A stretch of 6,622 bases of DNA from Thiotrichales bacterium HSG1. Lineage in GTDB: Bacteria; Pseudomonadota; Gammaproteobacteria; Beggiatoales; Beggiatoaceae. This document shows, piece by piece, positions 1 to 5,921 of this stretch. Each line of letters starts with the position of its first letter. Within the stretch, counting starts at the first letter, position 1. The stretch lies in assembly GCA_030378125.1 (NCBI GenBank), contig JAUCGN010000098.1, positions 1 through 6,622 on the forward strand, read 5' to 3'. The position numbers were made by a program, and so were the translations under genes. Below the pieces are notes generated by a model. That model was not told where the DNA came from, searched no databases, and was given only the letters and a program-made list of their open reading frames with translations.

Positions 1-608
1 AAAAATGGTTCAGAAAAATGATAGTTTTGCCAAAAACGTTGATGTTTATGGTATTTTGCAGAATTTAAATATTTACTATCCGTTTCAATAAATTTTGCAT
101 AAGAGTAAGACTTTCTGGTTGGTGCTTCTCCAGTCATTAAATTACTGTATGCAGTAGCTACCCGATGGACAATTAAAGAAATTCCCCAACCGTCAATAAT
201 GACGTGGTGGTATTTTGTGAACCAATAGTATGAGTCATCTGCTATTTTAAATAGAGCAAATTGAAATAATGGTTGCTCATAAAATTGAAAGGGTTTAACA
301 AATTCCTGTTGCATCCAGTCAGTAGCATGTTGTTGAGGAGCATTTTTGATAGAAAAATCTTGAAAGTTTAGCTTAAAATCAAATTGTTCAATAATATTTT
401 GGCTATAATGTTCTTGTTGAATATTTATCCGTAACGCATCGTTTTCTTGGATAACTTGTTGCAAGGCTTGTTCAAATACTAGAGGTTCAATATCCCCTTC
501 TATTTGGGCATAACCACCGATGTTATATAAGGGGATATCCTGATGTAACATTTGGTCAAACCAAATTTCTCGCTGTGGAGAAGATAAAGGGTAAATTTTT
601 CTGGTCAT
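1..608 (-). CDS. Nonribosomal peptide synthetase, N-terminal condensation domain (partial)
   Basis: The minus strand is open from an ATG at 608-606 to the window edge, giving 202 residues with no stop, so the C-terminal part lies to the left. The protein starts directly with a condensation (C) domain, the NRPS unit that forms the amide bond between an upstream donor and the amino acid held on the next carrier protein. C1 is seen as PLSSPQREIWF (residues 7-17), C2 as ENDALRI (55-61) and the catalytic C3 motif as HHVIIDGWG (134-142); His135 is the expected active-site histidine. AAGGAA lies 6 nt upstream of the ATG and supports this start. Having no loading A-T module before it suggests either a starter C domain that takes an acyl or trans-delivered donor, or a later subunit in a multi-protein line. 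Adenylation and carrier domains are not visible, so the product cannot be predicted. The family call is secure; the C-domain subtype is not. Confidence 0.92.
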   Translation of the reverse strand, partial: MTRKIYPLSSPQREIWFDQMLHQDIPLYNIGGYAQIEGDIEPLVFEQALQQVIQENDALRINIQQEHYSQNIIEQFDFKLNFQDFSIKNAPQQHATDWMQQEFVKPFQFYEQPLFQFALFKIADDSYYWFTKYHHVIIDGWGISLIVHRVATAYSNLMTGEAPTRKSYSYAKFIETDSKYLNSAKYHKHQRFWQNYHFSEPF

Positions 609-684
609 AAAATTTTCCTTATTAATTTTCAATCATGTTAATACTTGACCTGCTTTGAAAGGCAAGTTTTATATTAGTATATTG

Positions 685-713
685 AATTTACATTTGTAAA
701 AATAGTAAGTCAA
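685..713 (-). promoter_or_regulatory. Candidate sigma70 promoter for the NRPS gene
   Basis: Read on the minus strand, TTGACT (713-708, five of six matches to the -35 consensus) is followed after 17 bp by TAAATT (690-685, four of six matches to -10). This predicts a leader of roughly 70 nt before the NRPS ATG at 608. In DNA this AT-rich, hexamer matches arise easily; the correct spacing and position are the main support. Confidence 0.4.
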
Positions 714-733
714 ATTTTATAAATCAATAGCAG

Positions 734-739
734 TATAAT
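734..739 (+). promoter_or_regulatory. Candidate -10 element (TATAAT) towards the tpsA gene
   Basis: A perfect TATAAT lies in the divergent region, pointing towards the exoprotein gene, and would give a leader of about 150 nt. No convincing -35 hexamer sits 16-18 bp upstream, so transcription from here would need an activator, or the match is chance. Confidence 0.28.
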
Positions 740-899
740 TTATCCTTGTACGGGATATTTTTTATGAGGAGTAACATTGAAGTGCCGCAGCACGCATTAC
801 CAATAAAGATGTTGAGAACTAGACTAACTAGATTAAATTTATATGTATATCAATTAATTAAAAATAGCATAACCCGACAAAATTTGGAGAATAACAAAC

Positions 900-3014
900 A
901 TGATTTTGTATAACAGAGCAATATTTTTATCTATTTTACTAGCATCAGTTGTCCACGCCGATATAGTTTTAGATGGCACATTAGGACCACAGGTACAATT
1001 ACCCGGGCCAAACTTTGCGATAGAAGCTAAACTGGGACAACAACATGGTGGCAATTTATTTCATAGTTTTAATCAATTTAATCTTAATAAAGGAGAAATC
1101 GCCACCTTTTCTGGCCCTAACGACATTAACACCATTATCAGCAGAGTAACTGGTGGGCAACTGTCAAATATTGATGGTACTTTACAAGCCACCATCCCTA
1201 ATGCTGATATGTATTTTCTAAATCCGTATGGAATTGTATTCGGTCCAAATGTAAAGTTAGATATATCTGGTTCTTTTCATGCTAGTACAACAGATTATTT
1301 ACTTTTAGAAGATGGTGGAAAGTTTAATACTCGTATTCCTAATGGTAGCAATTTAACGGTTGCACCAGTACAAGCATTTGGGTTTTTAACCGATAGTCCA
1401 GCTAAAATAACCCTTCAAGACAGTATTCTATCTGTCACAGAGGGTAAAACATTATCTTTAGTGGGTGGTGATATAACTATGAATGGTAAATTATTGTCTG
1501 TTTCGGGCAGAGTACCGGTTGTTGCAAAGGAGTTCACAACTCAACTAGCTGCTCCTAATGGTCGAATAAATTTAGCTAGTGTTGCATCTAAAGGTGAAGT
1601 TATTCCCACAGAATCAGGATTAAATATTCAGGCTGAAACTGGAAATTTTATTATGGATCACAGTAAAATAACTACCACTGGCGTTGGTGGTGGAGATATT
1701 TTTATCCAAGCTGGTCTGTTCAAGTTAGTCAATAGTGATATAGTCGCTGACACTATAGACGGACAGTCTGGAGGTACAGTAGATATTAAAGCAGATACTA
1801 TAGTGTTAGATGGAGCAGATAACTATTCCTATATATCGTCTACTGTATTTGGAAATGGTAATGGTGGGAGAGTTAATTTATCAGCCAGACAATTTACTTT
1901 ACGCAATGGAGCTATAATTTTTACCGGTGGTGTTGGAAGTGGTAATGCTGGGTCAATTTATGTTGATGTAGCTGAAACTTTGTCATTTTCTGGTAAATAT
2001 AATAGTGAGATATTGACTCCAAGTTTATTTTCTAGTGCAACTCTTGGTAGTGGACAAGGCGGGAATACGGAAGTGATAGCACGAGACATTATTATAACTA
2101 ATGGAGCCCAAATTTCTAGTTCCACATTTAGCTCCGGAAAAAGTGGTAATGTAACTGTAAAAGTAACTGATACCCTAACTATCTCAGGAAAAGATGAGGC
2201 AGGGTTAATGAGTGGTATTTTTGCCAGTAGCCAGCCTCTTATTGTGATCGATCCAACCTATAATACAGGTGATGCTGGAAATATTAATGTTGAAGCCGGA
2301 AAAATAAATCTGTCTAATGGTGGAATTATTACCACTCGCACAATGGGATTAGGAAATGCTGGTATTATCAGAGTTAAAACCAATAAACTGACAGCTACTG
2401 GGAGAAATTTTAGTGAATATTGGGGTAGATATTTGTACAGTGGTATTTCAAGTACTTCATTAGTTGCCGATGAAATTGGTGGTAATGCTGGGGATTTAAT
2501 AATAGATGCTAATATAATTAGTATAGCTGATTTGGGTAGGATTGCTACTTCAGCAGCCAACGCTGGAGGTGGAAATATCAGTGTAACAGTTAAAGACTGG
2601 CTAAGTTTTTATCGTGGGCAGTTAACTACTAGCGTAAATGGTGGCATTGGTAATGGTGGCAATATTACAATTACCGACCCACTTTTCATAACCATGAACA
2701 ACAGTAAAATAGTAGCACAAGCCGATGAAGGACATGGTGGTAATATCTACCTTAAAACTGACAACTTTATGATTTCTACCTGTAGTGTGGTCAGTGCATC
2801 TTCAAGGTTAGGTATAGACGGTAATGTCATCATTGATTCACCAAACATAAATGGTGGATTTTCATTAGCACTGTCAAAGGATGCTAGGGATATTAGTAAA
2901 TTACTGCTAGAACCTTGTCGTCTACGAGGTAGTACTTTTTATATCCTTGAAGTAAATGGTAGTCCGCCAGTTCCAAGTGACTATCAACCAGCATTCTATT
3001 TTCCTAAAAGCTAA
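900..3014 (+). CDS. Secreted filamentous-haemagglutinin-family exoprotein (TpsA of two-partner secretion)
   Basis: A complete 704-residue protein. It opens with a Sec signal peptide (hydrophobic FLSILLASVVHA, cleavage predicted after Ala20), then a haemagglutination-activity/TPS domain at about 21-165. Supporting marks are GNLFHSFNQFNL (51-62) and LNPYGIVFGPN (107-117), a variant of the family NPNG motif. In known TPS systems this domain is recognised by an outer-membrane TpsB pore for export. The middle (about 180-640) is a degenerate Gly/Asn-rich repeat series of the type GNGG-[NTR]-[IV]-x-[IV], typical of a right-handed beta-helix. The tail carries a Cys (673), RGSTF (676-680) and SPPVP (688-692), resembling the Cys-containing C-terminal motif of similar exoproteins in cyanobacteria and filamentous gammaproteobacteria. 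GGAGA at 886-890, 9 nt before the ATG, supports the start. No tpsB is visible in the window. It is short beside multi-thousand-residue adhesins and has no recognisable toxin domain, so adhesion or a surface role is only a guess. Confidence 0.9.
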   Translation: MILYNRAIFLSILLASVVHADIVLDGTLGPQVQLPGPNFAIEAKLGQQHGGNLFHSFNQFNLNKGEIATFSGPNDINTIISRVTGGQLSNIDGTLQATIPNADMYFLNPYGIVFGPNVKLDISGSFHASTTDYLLLEDGGKFNTRIPNGSNLTVAPVQAFGFLTDSPAKITLQDSILSVTEGKTLSLVGGDITMNGKLLSVSGRVPVVAKEFTTQLAAPNGRINLASVASKGEVIPTESGLNIQAETGNFIMDHSKITTTGVGGGDIFIQAGLFKLVNSDIVADTIDGQSGGTVDIKADTIVLDGADNYSYISSTVFGNGNGGRVNLSARQFTLRNGAIIFTGGVGSGNAGSIYVDVAETLSFSGKYNSEILTPSLFSSATLGSGQGGNTEVIARDIIITNGAQISSSTFSSGKSGNVTVKVTDTLTISGKDEAGLMSGIFASSQPLIVIDPTYNTGDAGNINVEAGKINLSNGGIITTRTMGLGNAGIIRVKTNKLTATGRNFSEYWGRYLYSGISSTSLVADEIGGNAGDLIIDANIISIADLGRIATSAANAGGGNISVTVKDWLSFYRGQLTTSVNGGIGNGGNITITDPLFITMNNSKIVAQADEGHGGNIYLKTDNFMISTCSVVSASSRLGIDGNVIIDSPNINGGFSLALSKDARDISKLLLEPCRLRGSTFYILEVNGSPPVPSDYQPAFYFPKS

Positions 3015-3018
3015 AACA

Positions 3019-3043
3019 AATGCCAAGGCATAACCTTGGCATT
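3019..3043. terminator. Bidirectional intrinsic terminator between convergent genes
   Basis: AATGCCAAGG (3019-3028), loop CATAA (3029-3033) and CCTTGGCATT (3034-3043) form a perfect 10-bp stem just after the tpsA stop and just after the stop of the solute-binding protein gene on the other strand. Read on the minus strand the stem is followed at once by a T-rich run (TGTTTTAG), a classic intrinsic terminator for the binding-protein gene. On the plus strand the following bases (AGTGGTAAATT) lack a T tract, so termination of tpsA is likely weaker. Confidence 0.8.
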
Positions 3044-3059
3044 AGTGGTAAATTAAGGA

Positions 3060-3818
3060 TTATTTCTTTCCAATAGCATGTTTCTTTTTTATCTTCCTAA
3101 AAGAACCATTCTTATAAATTTTTCTCAATCCTTTATTAAAATCTATCAACTTTTTTTGAGCATTAATAGCTTTTTTAGAAATAGCAATATAAATTTTATT
3201 CATAGCAAGAACTGGTTTGATAAATTCTATTTTATCAGATATACCCGGAACATCTGTTTCCAAGAATTCTGTTAGACGGTAAAGACCAACGGATTTACTA
3301 TCAGCCATCAAATCCAACTTACCTTCATAAAGCATTTTCATTCCATCATCTAAATTAGCAACTGGAATTTTTTTAAGAAAATCAGCAGAATCAAACTTCT
3401 TACTTGTTGCGTAACCTCTTACAACTCCAATTTTATAGTTTTTCAGCTCTGGCAATTCCGTGAATGAAATACCAGTTTCCTTTTTCTTAAAAAAACCAGT
3501 CCGAACTTGTCCAATCGGTGCGGAGAAGAAATAACTTTTCGCCCTTTCAGCAGTTCGATAAGCACCTAATAATGCATCATAATCTCCTTCCCCCGTATAT
3601 TCTAGTGCATCTGTCCATGAGCTAAATTTAAATTCAACTTCATATTCTTGAGTTTCCAGAGCAGTTTTAACAACTTCAGAAACCCAGCCATTATCAGGTA
3701 ACTCTGAACCATAGTAGGGAGGAAAATCTACTGTTATAAACGTAAACCTTTTCCCAGCAGCAAAACATGATGCTGAATGGAGTAATGCTACAATCAAAAA
3801 GAAAACAGTACGTTTCAT
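3060..3818 (-). CDS. Periplasmic solute-binding protein, SBP_bac_3 family (amino-acid ABC-type)
   Basis: A 252-residue protein with a Sec signal peptide (hydrophobic core FFLIVALLH, then SASCFA; cleavage probably after Ala20). Family marks run in order: DFPPY (31-35) near the ligand cleft, an aromatic-rich first lobe with Trp68, DALLGAYRTAER (81-92), GVVRGYATS (131-139) at the start of the second lobe, and LDLMADS (169-174 region). Arg92 in the T-x-E-R motif matches the arginine that holds the ligand alpha-carboxylate in HisJ/LAO-type proteins. GGTGAG lies 8 nt before the ATG at 3818. The length is normal for the family. No permease or ATPase gene is in the window, so it may feed a distant transporter, act in sensing, or work as an orphan binding protein. 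The C-terminus is strikingly lysine-rich (about 235-252). The ligand cannot be named from sequence alone; a polar amino acid is the default family expectation. Confidence 0.86.
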   Translation of the reverse strand: MKRTVFFLIVALLHSASCFAAGKRFTFITVDFPPYYGSELPDNGWVSEVVKTALETQEYEVEFKFSSWTDALEYTGEGDYDALLGAYRTAERAKSYFFSAPIGQVRTGFFKKKETGISFTELPELKNYKIGVVRGYATSKKFDSADFLKKIPVANLDDGMKMLYEGKLDLMADSKSVGLYRLTEFLETDVPGISDKIEFIKPVLAMNKIYIAISKKAINAQKKLIDFNKGLRKIYKNGSFRKIKKKHAIGKK

Positions 3819-3897
3819 CTTATATACTCACCAACAATTTGAGATTTTAATATGTCTTCATTAACACTTTAACACAATACACAAAATTCGCCCACCC

Positions 3898-3939
3898 AAT
3901 ATAACACATATTCTAACTTCAATAAGCAATAAAAATCAA
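3898..3939 (-). promoter_or_regulatory. Candidate promoter(s) for the solute-binding protein gene
   Basis: Two overlapping minus-strand possibilities lie 80-120 bp upstream of the ATG. One is TTGATT (3939-3934), an 18-bp spacer and TAGAAT (3915-3910). The other is an extended -10, TGT followed by TATATT (3906-3898), without a good -35. Both are imperfect and the region is AT-rich, so the exact start site is uncertain. Confidence 0.3.
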
Positions 3940-3967
3940 GCCAATATTTCATTAAAAACTTTATGTA

Positions 3968-4078
3968 TTATATCTTAATAAAAAATTCACCGGTAATCCT
4001 AAACAAAGTAGTGACAAACCCAAAAACCTTCAAGGTCTCAAAAACTTCAGGAGGTTTGCCATTACTTAATTTTAAGGA
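3968..4078 (-). pseudogene. Possible relic of a STAS / anti-anti-sigma domain C-terminus
   Basis: The minus strand is open for 36 codons, from just after a TAG (4081-4079) to a TAA at 3970-3968, and has no start codon. The translation begins SLKLSN, continues with KPPEVFETLKV and ends VTTLFRI plus a short tail. The spacing of LKL-x-N, then V-x(3)-L, then a TLF-x-I ending, resembles the last strand and helix of STAS domains of the SpoIIAA/RsbV type, where endings such as LKLxN...LFxI are usual. The rest of the roughly 100-residue domain would lie at 4079-4273, where all three frames contain stops and no recognisable match is seen. If real, this is a fragment left by deletion and frameshift, not a working gene. 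The match is by eye and short; chance is a real alternative. Confidence 0.28.
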
Positions 4079-4188
4079 CTATCAAAATCATCTAGTATTC
4101 AAGGTATTAATTTACAAGTGATATATTGACTCAGGACATTAGGCAAAGTTCTGTTGTCAAACCAATCTGGTCTTGCACCAGTAATCCT
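3988..4188. repeat. 13-bp direct repeat pair CACC(G/A)GTAATCCT
   Basis: CACCGGTAATCCT at 3988-4000 and CACCAGTAATCCT at 4176-4188 match at 12 of 13 positions in the same orientation, 188 bp apart. The copies flank most of the right half of the gene-free stretch. They could be traces of a local duplication, footprints of a lost insertion, or chance; the sequence between them shows no transposase. Confidence 0.4.
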
Positions 4189-4273
4189 TGAAAGCAGTAT
4201 ATTGTATTATAATTTTGGTAACTTCTCAAATTTTTAATAACATTAATTATTAATAAAATCCATATTGAAAGAA

Positions 4274-4801
4274 TTATTTTCTACCATGCCAACTAGCCAT
4301 AACCTTTTTAACATAACGTTGAGTCTCTCGTATCCGGGGAATTCGCCCCAATCTAGCTACCCGACTTTCACCACTGTTATAGGCAGCTAGGGCTAACTTA
4401 ACATTTTTAAAACGCTTTAATAATTTACCAAAATAAAAGGCTCCACAATTGAGATTTAATTGAGGATCAAACAATACATCTCGTTCTAAACCACACTGAG
4501 ATTTGCCAGTCTTTGGCATAATCTGAGTTAGTCCTCTAGCCCCAACCCTAGATACGGCTCGTGGATTCCAAGATGATTCATGCTTAATCAAGGCGTGAAA
4601 CAAACGGTAATCTATATCATATCTGTTAGCAGCCTGAGTAGCCAAATCATGTAAAGTACTACTACCTACTGTATTACCCACTGATTTTTTAATTGGGACC
4701 GTATAAGCATCGTATGAATGAGTTGATTGAAAATTACCAGTACAACCAACTGACATAATAACAATTGTTAACAATCCGAAAAATTTAATGTGTTTTAACA
4801 T
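4274..4801 (-). CDS. Lytic transglycosylase, SLT-domain lipoprotein
   Basis: A 175-residue protein with a short N-terminal hydrophobic segment ending MSVGC, so Cys20 is a plausible lipidation site; the -3 residue is Ser, which is permitted but not the usual Leu. After a spacer of about 30 residues comes a family-1 SLT lysozyme-like domain (about 50-172). It cleaves the MurNAc-GlcNAc bond of peptidoglycan, leaving 1,6-anhydroMurNAc. Visible motifs are ALIKHESSWNP with the catalytic Glu75, GARGLTQIMP (87-96), LALAAYNSGESRV (136-148) and ETQRYVKKV (159-167). Cys103 and Cys119 may form a disulfide. The size fits small envelope transglycosylases of the secretion-associated or MltC/EmtA type better than the large Slt70, but no subtype can be fixed. 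CAGGA 9 nt before the ATG supports the start. It lies 59 bp after purC on the same strand and may be read through from it. Confidence 0.93.
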   Translation of the reverse strand: MLKHIKFFGLLTIVIMSVGCTGNFQSTHSYDAYTVPIKKSVGNTVGSSTLHDLATQAANRYDIDYRLFHALIKHESSWNPRAVSRVGARGLTQIMPKTGKSQCGLERDVLFDPQLNLNCGAFYFGKLLKRFKNVKLALAAYNSGESRVARLGRIPRIRETQRYVKKVMASWHGRK

Positions 4802-4832
4802 TATTTACCATCCTGAGCTAAATTTGAATTAT

Positions 4833-4853
4833 AAAACTCAATTATCAAGTTTT
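4833..4853. other. Weak AT-rich inverted repeat between purC and the transglycosylase gene
   Basis: AAAACT (4833-4838) and AGTTTT (4848-4853) flank a 9-nt loop in the 59-bp gap. On the minus strand the hairpin is followed by TATAA rather than a clean T tract. It might weakly attenuate transcription leaving purC, but the 6-bp, mostly A-T stem is too weak to call a terminator. Confidence 0.25.
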
Positions 4854-4860
4854 TTGTTTC

Positions 4861-5742
4861 TTACGAATTGGTAATTATTTTTTTGGCTTCTTGATATTTA
4901 ATCATGGTTTTATCGAGAATATCTGATGGCAAAGTAGGACCAGGAGCTTGTTTATTCCAATCCAAAGTGTCTAAATAGTCTCGCACAAATTGTTTATCAA
5001 AACTTTTAGGACTAGTTCCAACCTGATATTCTTGCATATCCCAAAAACGTGAAGAATCTGAAGTTAAAACTTCATCAATTAAAACCAATTTACCATTCAA
5101 ATCAACACCAAATTCAAACTTGGTATCGGCAATAATAATGCCACACTTCTTAGCGTAATCACTTGCATGATTATAAATTTTTATACTAATATCACGCACC
5201 TGTTTCGCCAATTCTGTTCCAATCATAGCACAAGTTTCAGTAAAGGTAATATTTTCATCATGTGAACCCATAGCGGCTTTAGTGGAAGGTGTATATATTG
5301 AGTTTGGTAACTTTTCTGCCAGTTGTAAATTTTGTGGTAAAGTGATGCCACATATCTTGTTATCTACTTGATAATCTTTCCAACCGGAACCAATTAAATA
5401 ACCACGAACCACAGCTTCAATTGGTAATGGTTTAAACTTTTTAACGATAACTGCACGAGCTTGGACTTGCCTTAGCTCATCTTTATCAGATAATATATCC
5501 TCTAACTTAATTTTGGTTAGATGATTAGGTATGATAGAACTGGTAAAATCAAACCAAAAATTTGATAATTCAGTCAGTAATTTTCCTTTATTGGGGATTG
5601 GGGTTGGTAGAATAACGTCATAGGCTGATATACGATCAGTGGCAACAATTAACAAATATTGTTCATCAACTGTATAAATATCACGAACTTTGCCACGCTT
5701 GAGCAATGATAAGCTGGGTAAATTTGATTCAAATAAAACCAT
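4861..5742 (-). CDS. purC: Phosphoribosylaminoimidazole-succinocarboxamide synthase (SAICAR synthetase)
   Basis: PurC joins CAIR and L-aspartate, using ATP, to give SAICAR in de novo purine synthesis in the cytoplasm. The 293-residue protein shows the whole family pattern: GKVRDIY (17-23) in the nucleotide-binding N-terminal lobe, DRISAYDV (36-43), [12 protein letters not shown] (113-124), the GSHDENI block (159-165), IADTKFEFG (204-212) and the C-terminal [13 protein letters not shown] (222-234). It is longer than the compact E. coli enzyme (237 residues) and close to the long form found in many proteobacteria and in yeast Ade1 (306). The ATG at 5742 fits the family start, but the preceding bases (TTAGAAAAAAA on the minus strand) show no clear Shine-Dalgarno. 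No other pur gene is adjacent. The transglycosylase gene follows 59 bp downstream on the same strand, and lptD diverges from its 5' side. Confidence 0.98.
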   Translation of the reverse strand: MVLFESNLPSLSLLKRGKVRDIYTVDEQYLLIVATDRISAYDVILPTPIPNKGKLLTELSNFWFDFTSSIIPNHLTKIKLEDILSDKDELRQVQARAVIVKKFKPLPIEAVVRGYLIGSGWKDYQVDNKICGITLPQNLQLAEKLPNSIYTPSTKAAMGSHDENITFTETCAMIGTELAKQVRDISIKIYNHASDYAKKCGIIIADTKFEFGVDLNGKLVLIDEVLTSDSSRFWDMQEYQVGTSPKSFDKQFVRDYLDTLDWNKQAPGPTLPSDILDKTMIKYQEAKKIITNS

Positions 5743-5848
5743 TTTTTTCTAATAAGTGTGTATAATTGGTAACTATAACAATTCTTAATGTTACAATGTT
5801 CAGTTCTTAAATAGACATCAATGTAAACTATCAGTTACTTATGAAGGC

Positions 5849-5876
5849 TTAACAATATTTAATTGTAAAATATAAG
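5849..5876 (+). promoter_or_regulatory. Candidate sigma70 promoter for lptD
   Basis: TTAACA (5849-5854, five of six to -35), a 16-bp spacer and TATAAG (5871-5876, five of six to -10) lie upstream of lptD. The predicted transcription start near 5883 would give a leader of about 39 nt before the GTG at 5922. This is the best-matched promoter in the window. A separate TATAAT at 5761-5766 lacks a partner -35. No good promoter for the divergent purC could be picked out of the same 179-bp region. Confidence 0.5.
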
Positions 5877-5921
5877 ATTTATGCACTCGTAAATTAAATT
5901 CAACTAAACATATAAAAAATT

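Larger units (their letters stand above)
609..899. promoter_or_regulatory. Divergent intergenic region between the NRPS and the TpsA gene
   Basis: This 291-bp AT-rich region must hold the 5' ends of two divergent transcripts. It contains a candidate NRPS promoter, a TATAAT hexamer towards the tpsA gene, a small GTGC-CGCA-GCAC hairpin at 782-793, an 8-of-9-bp tandem repeat at 817-834 (AACTAGACT then AACTAGATT), and a short open frame at 764-913 that overlaps the tpsA start. None of these is strong enough alone to name a regulator. The arrangement would let one control region serve both the NRPS and the exoprotein, but that is inference. Confidence 0.5.
3819..4273. other. 455-bp intergenic stretch with no intact gene
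   Basis: No open frame with a credible start and length spans this region on either strand. It holds the upstream region of the solute-binding protein gene (right of 3818), a possible decayed STAS-domain tail (3968-4078, minus), a 13-bp direct repeat (3988-4000 and 4176-4188), a small CTGGT-CTTGC-ACCAG hairpin (4167-4181) and an AT-only inverted repeat (4234-4253) downstream of the transglycosylase gene. Its right half, read on the minus strand in all three frames, is interrupted by stops and matches nothing I recognise. Confidence 0.6.

Noticed and set aside
854..1054. 66-residue open frame on the minus strand over the tpsA start
   Set aside because: It lies antisense to the signal peptide and TPS domain of a well-supported gene, is Cys/Pro-rich without family features, and is best explained as a shadow.
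2258..2560. 100-residue open frame on the minus strand inside tpsA
   Set aside because: It is antisense to the Gly/Asn repeats, whose GGT/AAT codons give hydrophobic, proline-rich shadow translations; it has no independent support.
3078..3275. 65-residue plus-strand frame inside the solute-binding protein gene
   Set aside because: It is antisense to the conserved C-terminal lobe of a clear family member and rich in Phe/Ile from complementing Lys/Asn codons.
4016..4058. CAAACC ... GGTTTG pairing as a riboswitch-like structure
   Set aside because: Only 6 bp pair over a long loop, no conserved riboswitch core is recognisable, and the same bases are better accounted for by the possible STAS relic.
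4234..4253. TTAATAA-CATTAA-TTATTAA inverted repeat as terminator for the transglycosylase gene
   Set aside because: The stem is entirely A-T and is followed on the minus strand by As rather than Ts, so it does not fit an intrinsic terminator.
5761..5766. TATAAT as the lptD promoter
   Set aside because: No -35 element lies at suitable spacing and it falls next to the purC start; the TTAACA-16-TATAAG pair at 5849-5876 is better.
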